From Oegoconia quadripuncta (lineage: Eukaryota > Arthropoda > Insecta > Lepidoptera > Autostichidae): a stretch of 64,000 nt of DNA. Position numbers and translations under genes: made by a program. Positions within the stretch are counted from its first letter, which is position 1; the number at the start of each line of letters is the position of its first letter. Of this stretch, positions 54,328-64,000 are shown one piece after another. The stretch lies in contig OX438748.1 in assembly GCA_949316235.1 (NCBI GenBank), forward strand, positions 31,862,836-31,926,835, in the 5' to 3' direction. The notes under the pieces were generated by a model. The model was not told the DNA's origin. It searched no databases and saw nothing but the letters and a program-made list of their open reading frames with translations.

Positions 54328-54503
54328 GAGACCGCCAACCGCCCATCCGACACTGTAGAGAACACGTACATCAAGGAGGTGATAATCGGGCAATCGCAGT
54401 CTAGAAACAGCATCGGCAGCAATGTTTATAACCCAGGCAGAGACGCGAATAACCGTAGGGGTTTGCGGATGGTCGTCATTGACGGTAGCAATGTCGCCAT
54501 GGA
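54328..54503 (+). CDS. NYN-domain RNase gene, exon that starts the nuclease domain
   Basis: The exon ends with RGLRMVVIDGSNVAME, cut after two bases of the Glu codon at the donor GTAAGTAAC. The motif VVIDGSNVAM is the first catalytic strand of NYN/PIN-like RNases (Regnase-1/ZC3H12, N4BP1, KHNYN), and its Asp binds the metal ion. The frame is open upstream to about 54273. I chose the acceptor AATTCCAG at 54327 because it gives phase 0, matching the donor at 53687. The stronger-looking TTTTTTTGACCTAG at 54272 would need a two-base remainder. The region before the motif (YIKEVIIGQSQSRNSIGSN) is a linker. Proteins of this family degrade mRNA in the cytoplasm or nucleus. Confidence 0.75.
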
Positions 54504-56420
54504 GTAAGTAACTACGTATTTTTGGGCAAACTTGCCCATCACATTCCACTGGACATCACAGTGGATTAGGTTACAAAAGCTGACCTGTCACAGGACTAGG
54601 TACCTGCAGAGGACTTGAATGGAATGAAGGGAGGACTTCCATGGATATCCACAACAGGTTTTTATTAACTTTGTAATGAATGCAAAGGAAAGTTGCTTCG
54701 TAGCTACATTATGTGCTGTTTTCTAAGCCCAACAGGATGTTGTTTGATAAATAGATAAAAAGTATATTATTATACCTATGTCATGGGAACTTGGATGAGA
54801 TGTGATCCAACCCGTACAAAATTGCCCCTTTCCATCCAGGATAAGAAAAAATCACGTCAAGTATGCTACGATTTTTCTTCTAACATGTATTCATTCGTGT
54901 TGCCTTATTGGCGGCAAAATGGCCAGATCGGGAATTGGTACTGTTACCAAGGTTCCAGACTCTAGTGGAACTAGTCATAAAAAGAGTTATGCAGCAGGTA
55001 CAAAGGTAGACTTATAGTTAAGATAAGCTTTTGTATTTCGTGGGTACTAGGAGATGATGAGTTGAGAAGACATTCATCAACTTGATGATGACTTTTCACT
55101 TGAATTAGATATTACGATGTAGAGATTTTCTGTATCAAGAAATGAAGAGAAAAGAATCTACATAAGGTAAGAGAATTCACAATTAATTTCATTAATACCA
55201 TGTTGTTTTAATGAAAACACGGAATTGTCCACTCTCCGGTAAGTTTAAAATTGTTGTGACGTATCTTAGCATGTGGGTATTGTTCAAGTATCTGTTGGGA
55301 CTTTCTTCTATTGGTTCTAATGTGGGTAGTTGTATAACTGTTGCACATCTTCAAATGGCTACACTTTGCGTCGCATCGTTTGTATCAGCCTGGTGCATTT
55401 GGCCAGATAAAAGGTAAGTCCAATTCTTCGGATCGGCCAATCGCGGAATTTGGTAAAAATATGGTAGACCTACGCTTAGCAGTGGATTTAACATAATTAT
55501 GTAGTAATATCTCTTAACGAATAATTCAGTGTCTATTAGTGTTAAATGTGCCGGCGCACATCTCACAAACGATTATCAAAATTAATTGAAACATGCTTGA
55601 GGGCTAAATTATTTTAAGGGTGCATGCGAGCTGATTACGTCGCATTTTATTAATAAGCATAAAATTACACAATGTAGACAATAGTAAAGACTCTAACCGG
55701 ATATTGCAGAGCGAAGAAGCACATGAGCTTGCTTGAGCAGCACTGCAATCTTTAGATTCTATGGTGAGGAGCAGGAAACTCCTATACACATCTTATATGC
55801 TCTCATCCACATTAGAAGTCCACATTAGAAGTCGATCAGTATCTTTTAGAGCTGCTGTGCATTTTTATGGATTATTTAATAATCTTATTAAAATAAAACG
55901 TCTCCCCCACCCACACGCGCGAGCCAGAGCGGGTCTCGTCGTCAATTACTACTACTGATGTTAGTGTTTGTCAACTATTAAGTACAGAGTTTGAGTACAA
56001 CGGCGGACTTCTGCATAGAGGGATTTCTTCCAGTCTTCCATAGGGTTTGTTAGAGAACAGTAGATTAGGCGTATACTAATTACGGCAAAATTTAAACTAA
56101 ACCAAATATCTACATGGCAAACACATCAAATTCTTGAGGAGCAGAATGTGGCGACGCGTACAGCATTGTCTATTGCATCGCAGAGGTCCTTTAGCGTACA
56201 AGCGTCGGGACACACAGGGCAGCATGGAAGATGCCCCATAGTTTGTAGTATGTCACCGCACAAGAATCGGTTGTAGTCCATGTAGCCCCACTACGCAGCG
56301 CAGTGATCGTGAAGCTTCTCTGCAGGCGTAATAAAGGTCGTAATACCCACATTACATACTAATGCTGTACAGACATGGACAAAATAATTGCCATTCGATT
56401 TTTTTTCTTATCAGGTAGTG
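54504..56420. other. NYN-gene intron, first part
   Basis: No exon is supported. ORFs at 54783-55017 and 55211-55417 are hydrophobic or motif-free. The second happens to end at an AAAGGTAAGT donor-like site (about 55410-55419), but no acceptor or homology supports it. A region near 56130-56330 could be a degraded retroelement frame on the - strand. Confidence 0.35.
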
Positions 56421-56424
56421 AGTG

Positions 56425-56655
56425 ACGACCTATTTGGTGTAGTGGTTAGAAACTCTGCTATACCAAAAGGTCGGAGGTCGAATCCCGCTAGAGGCATAAT
56501 GTTTGTATGATGAATACAGACATGTGTTCCCGAGTTATGGATGTTTGTATTTGCAAAAAAAAAATGTATTCCATCTGGTATCCATAATACAAGCCTATAT
56601 GCTTAGTGTGGAACTAGATGGCGCTGTGTGTATGTGCAAAGTTATTATTATTGTA
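56425..56655 (+). mobile_element. SINE family S2 in the NYN-gene intron
   Basis: It has the GACCTATTTGGTGTAGTGGT head, B box GGTCGAATCCCGCTAGAGGC (damaged), and body with GGAACTAGATGGCGCTGTGT. The middle is slightly deleted. Confidence 0.8.
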
Positions 56656-57079
56656 GTGTGGGTCCTTTGGGTGCAGAATGTCTGCTTTATTTATACATTA
56701 CGCCTTTATTTATCTTATCATTACACATTGTTTAGTAAGCAGATATGCTTATTATGTAATTTTATGCATATTAATGAAATAATCGATATCGATAGAGCTT
56801 GCACTGTAAGGCACCCTTAACGGCCACATACCAATAAATTATTCGTCCTGACTTCTAATACAATGCTCCGTCAGGTTTGCGCCGACTGTTACTCTTAATT
56901 ATAAGATATAATATTAGCGTGGGTTCGATTCCCATTAGAACGGGTTCTGGTATGAAAATAGGCCTCTTGGCCGTAGGTTCCTGGGTTCGACTCCCAGTGT
57001 AACTGCTTTTGTTCTAGATTTTATATGGTGTCACAATGTTTGTATCTTTATCCTTTCTCTCCATGAAGCACTTCTTGGT

Positions 57080-57265
57080 GATTAACAGCGGGTGAGCGCT
57101 GGACCTCAATTATACCTGATGTTAAGTGATGATGAGGCCGAAGGTGGAGTGCGCTAACCCGGACACCAACTTATTTCGGGGACTGACTATCTTTTTTCAA
57201 ATAGACAGAACACAACTTTTTTGCTTGGCGGTAAATATATACCCTGCTGGGAATCGAATCCGCGA
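57080..57265 (-). mobile_element. SINE family S3, diverged
   Basis: CCTGATGTTAAGTGATGATG, GAGGCCGAAGGTGGAGTGCG and TTGCTTGGCGGTAAATATAT match S3 in reverse. It ends with a B-box complement GGGAATCGAATCCGCGACCG. Confidence 0.7.
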
Positions 57266-57630
57266 CCGTTTTGAAAAAATTTTTCTTTACATTACGCTAT
57301 GGAGGTCACTGCTGCATTTAAGCCTCTGACATGATACAGTCTGAGAACATCTAGACATGCGGTTAGCGACCGCAATTGTTCTGCTCGCTTATCATAGTCC
57401 AGTAAAAATACATTATTTTGTGGTATAACTTCCTATAATCTTAAAGTTACTGATTTTTTGTAGAAGGATAGAGTACCCTTCGAATAAAGATGTTTTCTAA
57501 TCATTTTGTAGCTATATAGTATAGGTATTTAGTTATAAAACTTACGATAATAAATTAGTTACCACTGTGATCTTCATTGCGTTGTAGAAGATCTAAGATC
57601 TCGTAAAACAATTTCTAAAAAAATAATCAA

Positions 57631-57767
57631 TGGTGTCGATTCGGATGTACACTAACTAAAACCAGTTTTGTAGTGGTGCTGTCTCATCATACTGTTCCAG
57701 GGAGAAAGAGACAGTAACTACTCTAAAACTGGTTTTAGTTTTCTTGGTGTACATCCAAATCGACACC
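57631..57767. mobile_element. 137-bp palindromic MITE
   Basis: GGTGTCGATTCGGATGTACA at the left and TGTACATCCAAATCGACACC at the right are complementary, and the arms extend about 50 bp (AAACCAGTTTTGTAGTGGT / AACTACTCTAAAACTGGTTTT). The empty site in copy 2 indicates a 3-5 bp duplication (AAT or CAATG). Confidence 0.8.
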
Positions 57768-58235
57768 AATGGCTACTTTATACTTTCTAAAAATAGTTTA
57801 TTGAGACATGACATTTGTCCATGGTGAATTTTTTTATAAATATGCAGAAGTTATTGATATTTTTTTTTTTAATATTTACAGGAGTATACTAATATATTCT
57901 CCGACGCTATGAAATTCAAAGTGGTAATTTTAATCTAATAGTCTTATGGTTTATTACTAAATACCTATATCTAAAGCATCTACCGATTTGTTAGAAAACA
58001 GGTACTCTATCCCTGTGTAAACAATCACGGCCTTTGAAAAGATGTGTTGTTGCGGAGTTTCATGTCGCTTCTCCCTAACCATAACACCTTGTGAAACAAT
58101 GTAGTTTTAAAAAAAATAACATGTTGACTTTCAATAAGTGATATTTTTGTATCCTACGTAGAAAAAGAAATGTTTGATTTTGATTTTATTACGTGATGGT
58201 TTTGAAAAAATATTGAAACTAATTTTTAAATTTTA

Positions 58236-58368
58236 AATGTCCGCCTGGCTAGCTACCACCATCTTATCTAAATATGCCGCCAAACAGCAAGGTTAATAGC
58301 ATTGTTGTGTTCCGGTTGTCAGAGATAAGATAGCCAGTCCCTCAAATATGTTGGGATTATAGGAAGTT
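58236..58368 (+). mobile_element. SINE family S3, 3' part
   Basis: CCGCCTGGCTAGCTACCACC, AATATGCCGCCAAACAGCAA, CGGTTGTCAGAGATAAGATA and AATATGTTGGG match the S3 body. It lies inside TIR element A, copy 3. Confidence 0.75.
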
Positions 58369-58424
58369 AAAAGTGTATCCTTACTGGACTATCAATACGC
58401 TGCTGCCCATTATTGTTCTATAGT

Positions 58425-59905
58425 GAGCTCACCGTCTCTTAGTCGCCTTGTACACCCACGGGAAAAGACGGGATGCTCCTATTCTTCCCTGCTGGAAACC
58501 ATAGCCGAATGTTGAAATTTTATCCCTATTACCACGATTTAATTGACTTTAGTTTTACACTATAACTTGCAGTGAAAAAGTCCTCGTTCAGGGACAAACG
58601 CGCATTAACAGACTCCTTGTCCTAGGAGAGGGTATTCGCCGTAATCCACCATGCAGGCCCAGTGTGGGTTGTTAGATTTGTGTTCGACTAGTGGCCCTCT
58701 GAGTATTTTTAAGCTGCTGTACATTTAACATTTGTTCCGAACCACGGAAACACTCGTGCGATAATGCTACCGCGCCAGACATTACTTAACTTTGCTAAAC
58801 GAAAACTAATAGCGAAAGCGAATACACCACAAATGCTTAAAGCCCAACAAATACAAATGATTTATATTGCTCTTAAATAGCGTACATTAATTAAGGTGTT
58901 TCAGTACTGGTTCTATCGCCTATTTAGCCACTTTTAGCAGCATGCAAATATTGCAAATATCTATAAATCTTAAAAAAATCATTTACATAATTCAAATCGA
59001 TAACATTCATTACTGTTAAATTCACATTTTCAAATAGGTACATTACATAACGCGCGAGGATATAATTTCATGCATTTATTTCTATGCCAGATTTAATATC
59101 ACAATATATTAGAAATTGTCTGTCAGCGTATATCCAATCTACTACCGCTTCTTCGCTTAATCTATGGGAAAAGAAGCATAACACGAAATTTACAGGTGTT
59201 TTGTCTTTTCTGTTCTTTTTCTACAAGCGTTTAATTAGCTTGACCTGTCCCGTTACTACTACCGTTAATCTTACAAGTTAAATTTGTCCCGCATCCCGGT
59301 GTTTTTTTTTTAACTGAAATTTTATGCAAGTCGACTGATAATGCAACATTATGGTATCATTGAGCTTGTCTGATGGTGGAGCCGGATGGTGGCCAGAGGA
59401 AGTCCTTAATAAAACCATGCAATCCCATATGTTTTAGCTCGCTTGATTTCTTTTAATATGTAGGCTGATCGTAAATCCAGAGTCTGATAATGGAGCCGGT
59501 AGGTGGACAAAAACTCAATAATAGAAATGTAATTTGAATTTAATAGGCATGTTTGATAAGTTTTGACAAAAATCATGTGTCCAAGATTTCTTAGAAAGTA
59601 TAAATTTACTTTAAATCCATTTTATTAAAGCAATATTATACAATTTATAATATAGTCGCAAATTTTGAAAATAACCTTTATTTTCTCGGTTAATGATATT
59701 CTATACTCTTCGCTTCCTATTATATGTATTCTCGAAGTTTTAAGCCTGCCCGAGTTAGACGTATCATAATAAACAGCTTCAAGTCTAAGGTCGTACCAGC
59801 AATCAACTGGTCCCGTCTGATTAAACTGAGCTTATTGTCCAAGTTCATTCCCAGACTGAAGCATTAGGAGGCATTATTGTGACTGTCTATTACTCGTTTA
59901 ACTTC
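58425..59905. other. NYN-gene intron, middle part
   Basis: A short R5-like scrap is seen at about 58430-58485 (GTCTCTTAGTCGCCTTGTAC) and an S4-like scrap at about 58640-58675 (GTAATCCACCATGCAGGCCC). There is a repeated TCTGATGGTGGAGCCGGA / TCTGATAATGGAGCCGGT pair at about 59370 and 59482. No exon is supported. Confidence 0.4.
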
Positions 59906-59949
59906 TGAAATTATTCCGTCTTATAACATGTATTGTATGTTATATAAGA

Positions 59950-60310
59950 CGGATTGTTATTGTATCTCCATTTGTATTGATGCACCATCCTTTCCAATCC
60001 AGCATATTGTAAACTTCCTCCTGTGGTGTGGGTCTTCTTGTCTACCTTATGGTACTTCAACACATGCTGGTGTCGTTTCAGGGTTTTTGAGATTAGCCCA
60101 GGTTGCGATGGTATCAAGTGCATTTTCGTAGTCCATAAATGCAAAACAAAGGCTGGATACACTCTTCGGTCTTTGTGTGATCTTCCTCGCCTGGAGGAGG
60201 AGGAGGAGGAATGTGTATATAAAACCACACTCTTGTCCCGCAGCTCTGGCGTTCTTATTTGTTGTAGTGATTCTGTCCTTACCAGAGGCTTTCCGATTAC
60301 GTGACGAAGT
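59950..60310 (-). mobile_element. LINE reverse-transcriptase fragment, RTE-like
   Basis: On the - strand at about 60050-60163 the frame reads LCFAFMDYENALDTIATWAN. This matches reverse-transcriptase motif A of RTE-type LINEs (AFIDYEKAFDSI), with the catalytic Asp kept and AFD changed to ALD. A GQECGF segment upstream fits the EQAGFR motif. The frame is shifted or broken on both sides, so it is a decayed remnant. Confidence 0.65.
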
Positions 60311-60429
60311 TGGAGGTTGGTCTTTTACCGTGTAAATTCGCAACTACTATCCTAAATTTTATTGAGAGAGAACCTGCGATGTGATACTATGTGGCAAACG
60401 TAGTATTGAAAGAAGTCAGCTAGCGCCCT

Positions 60430-61085
60430 TTCAACTTATAATGCCAATTACGTAAAATGCCAACCGCTCGCAACCATCTCAACTTCACATAATGCCAACT
60501 AACCAAATAACAATTTCTCGTAATACTAAATTCCCGAAATGGCAACTTTTCCTAATGATAAATGCTCATAAAATTAACTTTTCGATATAACAATTTATCA
60601 TAATGACAAATTCTCAAAATACTAACATCTCAAAATAAACCCTCCTTTTTGAAATGACAACTTCTCATAATGACAAATTTTCATAATAGTGTTATTCCTC
60701 TATGATAATACTGACTTCTAGAAATAAACTCTTATTAACTTTTTGTTATTAACAAATAACTTTTTGATAAGACAAATGCTCATAATACTAACTTCTGGAA
60801 ATAACAACCTATCATAATGACAAATTCTCAAAATGCTAACACCTCAAAATAAACCCTTATATTAATACTAACTTTTTGAAATGACAATTTCTCATAATGA
60901 CAAATTTTCATGATACCTACTGACTTCTAGAAATAAACTCTTATCTAAACTTTTTGATATGATAAATTCTCATAACACTAACTTCTCGAAGTAACAACTT
61001 CTTATAATGATAAATTCTTATAATTACAATTTCTTGAAATGACAACTTTTTGCAATTATGAAAAGTTGGCACTTGACAACTTCTT
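60430..61085. repeat. ~650-bp degenerate array with 16-bp period
   Basis: Units close to ATTCTCATAATGACAA and CTTCTCGAAATAACAA alternate for about 40 repeats. The TTCTCATAAT core recurs every 16 bases with occasional shifts and T-rich interruptions. It is too diverged and lacks the constant-repeat, unique-spacer pattern of CRISPR. It appears to be an old minisatellite in the NYN-gene intron. Confidence 0.75.
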
Positions 61086-61381
61086 TAAATTACCTCAGCA
61101 TAACAAAATAAATACGAGTTGGAAGCCAGCTATCTCGCTTAGGCGTTATAAGAGTAATCAAACTCAAGGCTTCTATCTCACATCATTGACATGTTAGCTC
61201 ATCATATCATCATCATATCAACCACAGGACGTCCACTGCTGAACATGTTAGCTCCGCAGTTACCACTTATCTTACCTAACTTTAGACCAAATTAAATTTG
61301 GTGTAAGTGTGCGTTTGTACAGTCGACAACACAATTAAGGCAGCAGGTCTTTATTTATAAAATATTTGTAGGTGAAAGTTT

Positions 61382-61640
61382 AACCGCCTCCGTGGCTCAA
61401 TGTAAACAACATTGGGTTTACGAATCAGAGGTCGCTGGCCCGATCCTCAGCGGGGTACATGTTTAAGTGCTCGGTTTGGTTGGTGGCAGGGCACATTTGA
61501 AATGTCCGTCTGGCTAGCTACCACCATCTTATCTAAATCTGCCACCAAAGAGCAATGTTAATAGCATTGTTGTGTTTCGGTTGTCATTGAAAAGAATAGC
61601 CAGTCCCCCACATATGTATATAACCCGTTGTGCATAAAAA
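61382..61640 (+). mobile_element. SINE family S3, near full length
   Basis: The head ACCGCCTCCGTGGCTCAATG and CGATCCTCAGCGGGGTACAT, and the body CTAGCTACCACCATCTTATC, are followed by AACCCGTTGTGCATAAAAAA. A short internal part is missing before the 3' end. Confidence 0.8.
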
Positions 61641-62129
61641 AGGGAAATTGTTATTCAAGTTTCATTGAAATTTATCTCTCACATGAGGTCTAAAGGAATG
61701 TATCAAGATCCTCCACACAATATCTAAAAATGAAGCCTTAAACGCGTTGCCGGCTGTACCTACATACATTAGTAGACCAAGTATTTGTTAAGTAGCACAC
61801 CAAATAAGTTATGTGATCGTCGTACTTCACAAATGATTAATGATACAAAGATGCAAGCATTTTGTACACCATATAGGTCAATCTAAAATAATTTTGGAAT
61901 AAGTACTTAGTTATTTAACACGAACGGACAGCCCCGGGTTCGATTGCCGGTTGTACAAATTGAACATACATCCTTTGAAAGCACTGTCTTGTTTCTATAC
62001 TTACTGTATTTTTTAAATAAGTTCCGTAAATAAGCACTTTTTCTTTATTTCAAATCTTGAACTCATTTTTGTTTCCTATATCCCTTTTTTGCGTTAAATG
62101 ACGTCATCCGTTGTATGTTTTTTTTATGA

Positions 62130-62262
62130 TTATTGACTGGATACGCGTTTGACCACAATCTCACCTGATGAAAAGTGACTGTCGTCGAAGATGAAGCACG
62201 CGATCCCAGTAAATGCCTATTCATTCTGCTCTTGGAGATCCCAAGGTTGCGACAATATGGAA
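62130..62262 (-). mobile_element. LINE 3' end (family of 36425-36790)
   Basis: CCACAATCTCACCTGATGAA, AGATGAAGCACGCGATCCCA and TGCTCTTGGAGATCCCAAGG match 36450-36545. The - strand frame retains ISKSRMNRHLLGSRASSST. It lies about 65 bp before the NYN exon acceptor. Confidence 0.75.
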
Positions 62263-62328
62263 TACTCGTTTTTGACTGCGACTCGCTCCCGTTGGAGCGG
62301 CTTTTATTTTTTTTTGTTTGTGTTCCAG

Positions 62329-62430
62329 GCACGGCAAAGGCAAGGAGTTTTCGGTCAAGGGTCTGAAAATTTGCATAGATTATTTCTTAAAGCGCGGTCA
62401 CATTGTGAAGGCATTTGTTCCGAGGTTCAG
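62329..62430 (+). CDS. NYN-domain RNase gene, second nuclease-domain exon
   Basis: The 102-base exon follows TTTGTTTGTGTTCCAG and encodes HGKGKEFSVKGLKICIDYFL then KRGHIVKAFVPRF. The first base completes the Glu codon left at 54503, and the two bases at its end pass to the next exon after the donor GTAATT. The pattern HG-K--FS-KGI-I-VDYFLKRGH-VK-FVP is the second and third secondary-structure block of the NYN/Zc3h12-like RNase domain. Phase match and continuity with DGSNVAM make the assignment strong. The remaining catalytic acidic residues should lie in later exons beyond the window. Confidence 0.85.
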
Positions 62431-64000
62431 GTAATTAAAACAAATATTAGGTTTCATGATGTAGTATAGGAAAGTCTTGTAGCTAAGTAAATTAATTAGT
62501 TTCTCTTAATGTAAAGGGTTTTTATTTGTATTGCTAATTATGACAGCCCTGGCTTGTGATTATATCCGCTAAACCCGTGGACTAAGCTGTTGATGGGCGT
62601 AGCAATGGCGTTATATACAGAAAAAGAGATGTCACTAACGCACCCAAAATGAAGATGTGATAATGCTCCAATTGTAGCATATCGTCACTCTCTTTCACAC
62701 CGATACATAGCTATATCTTTCATCGTTATACTCTCTGTAAAGTACAACCCACGCCTATTCCTAGAATCACTACTGAGTAATACAAACAAAACGCGCCAAT
62801 CGGCCGCCGTTTTGTATTTTTTAAGGTACCCTTGTCAACAAGGAACTCTTATAATTTCGCTATGTCCGTCTGTTTTTCCGCGGCATAGCTCAGAGGCTCT
62901 AAGTACTAGAAAGCTGTAATTTGCTAAGGATATATAATATAAAGTGGGTATGATTTTTTATTGTATCTTGTGGGGTGTCCTTGGATAGGTCATTCAAAAA
63001 TATTAGAGGTTATCCCAAACAGTTTTTCGATTCAGGGATCGTTGAAATATTGACCCGACACGCATTTGGTCGGTTTTTTTATATAGTACACAGAGGCCGA
63101 TTCTTATTTTTAATTTTGTGGAAATCTGATTCACTCCAGAAATAGAGACGGTTCAGTTTCAAATGGCATTGATAGCACCTTTATTTACATTTCACTATCA
63201 GGCGTGCCAGTAGAATCAAAGTTACAATTAATATATACAATGTGTAATCTCGAACCTTGATCAAACGAAATGGGCGGATATTAGAGACAAATTTATCGAT
63301 GAAAATCAGAGATATATTTTTTTAAAGTTACCTACCCCAAAATCCCAGCGGTTTAATTTTTTTTTTTCATGAAAACTTAATTTATTAACTTTTTCTTCAT
63401 TATTTCTTAAGTAAACATTGCATTTTCTTCAAAATAGTCTCATTTGAAAGCTGGATAATGTGCCTATCTAAAAAAATAAAAAACGATATTAATATCAAAC
63501 AAAAACTTAAAAAAAAAAAAATATGAAAAGAAAATTTTGAAAAAAAAATCAAGTTTATTCTTATTTTTTGTCTGTAACTTTAAAACTAGGTCGTTATGCT
63601 GTACTTTTTTGCACAGTTTATTAAACTTCATGATTTGATCTACAAATTCACCAAATTGCAAAGCTCTATCTCTTTTCATTATCATAATATCCACCGTCAA
63701 AGTAGATCAATGCAAAAAATGCTTTGATTTTACTGAAGTCGAACAATGGCAGGTAAAGGTCGGAAGAGAATAGATACATGCCACCAGTACGAGTGAGTGA
63801 GAGAGTGTAGTATACCTATCAGTTATTGATGACTCAGACTTTTTGTATTTACATTTAATTATGAAATAAAACAAAGTTGTATAAAATCAATTAATTTATT
63901 AGATTTTCAAAATGACCCCCATTTTCCTGAGCACAGACTGTAGCCCTTAAAATTACACTGCGGGTTGTTTTTTTTAAAACGTCTCTAAGATTATTTCTAA
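62431..64000. other. gene-free end of the window
   Basis: A dispersed-repeat-like stretch lies at about 62875-63085 (GTCCGTCTGTTTTTCCGCGG, CATAGCTCAGAGGCTCTAAG, ACTAGAAAGCTGTAATTTG). The rest is AT-rich, without a supported exon. Confidence 0.4.

Larger units (their letters stand above)
57393..58395 (+). mobile_element. TIR element family A, copy 3, with two insertions
   Basis: The left end is ATAGTCCAGTAAAAATACAT and the right end GTGTATCCTTACTGGACTAT, inverted copies of each other. Inner arms (57540-57625 and 57770-58020) are also inverted repeats around TTACCACTGTGATCTTCATT. A palindromic MITE at 57631 and a SINE S3 fragment at 58236 have inserted into it. Comparison with 15045-15065 gives the empty site ATAATCAATGGTTAC. 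Confidence 0.75.

Noticed and set aside
55211..55417. 68-codon hydrophobic ORF ending at a GTAAGT
   Set aside because: No acceptor, no family resemblance, and it sits within the NYN-gene intron; the donor match alone is weak.
56925..57005. GGGTTCGATTCCC and GGGTTCGACTCCCAG B-box-like sequences, possible tRNA genes
   Set aside because: No convincing acceptor stem or anticodon arm could be paired; they are more likely SINE head scraps.
60430..61085. CRISPR array
   Set aside because: Repeats are degenerate with no unique spacers, and the context is an animal intron.

Overview
The window looks like AT-rich insect nuclear DNA, most likely from a butterfly or moth. The host genes are split into short exons with ordinary GT/AG splice sites. 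The remainder is packed with tRNA-derived SINEs, LINE 3' ends, mariner elements and several families of short terminal-inverted-repeat (TIR) elements. Assignment to Lepidoptera is my inference from the types of repeat and gene, not from a database search.

Two host genes are clear, both on the + strand. The first is the 3' half of a Wnt gene, best matched to Wnt5. It has four coding exons at 32793-32904, 35153-35255, 42036-42193 and 43291-43488, whose reading phases join exactly and end at a stop codon. Its upstream exons were not found in the window. The second is a NYN-domain RNase gene of the N4BP1/Regnase type. It has a large 5' exon rich in SUMO-interaction-like motifs (52833-53687), an exon that starts the NYN domain (about 54328-54503) and a further NYN exon (62329-62430). 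It continues beyond the window.

The most notable structure is a 7.8 kb Maverick/Polinton-type DNA transposon at 24982-32780. It has inverted repeats of about 0.4 kb that begin AG and end CT, and a perfect 6-bp target duplication (TCTGTC at 24976-24981 and 32781-32786). It carries a truncated protein-primed-type DNA polymerase B, a broken packaging-ATPase-like fragment, two short ORFs beside it and one unidentified ORF. It also carries two spliced, phase-symmetric exons of unknown origin. It is inserted inside the 3' splice site of the Wnt5 intron, only 12 bp before the exon, so the end of the transposon now forms the upstream part of the splice acceptor.

Layout: 1-5.4 kb holds nested TIR elements, SINEs, a dead mariner and one orphan GC-rich exon candidate on the - strand. 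5.4-24.9 kb is gene-poor repeat and unique DNA, with ten same-strand copies of a 19-base-core motif (8.5-16.1 kb) and a cluster of CAGGTAA/CACCTG sites (16.8-17.3 kb). 25.0-32.8 kb is the Polinton. 32.8-43.5 kb is the Wnt5 3' half, with introns filled by SINEs and LINE fragments. 43.5-45.3 kb has a small tandem repeat, a decayed copy of the Wnt terminal exon and a complete mariner with an intact transposase. 45.3-52.7 kb is repeats and unique sequence. 52.8-62.4 kb is the NYN-domain gene, whose 7.8 kb intron holds TIR elements, SINEs, a LINE reverse-transcriptase scrap and a 16-bp-period degenerate array. 62.4-64 kb is AT-rich DNA without a recognised gene.
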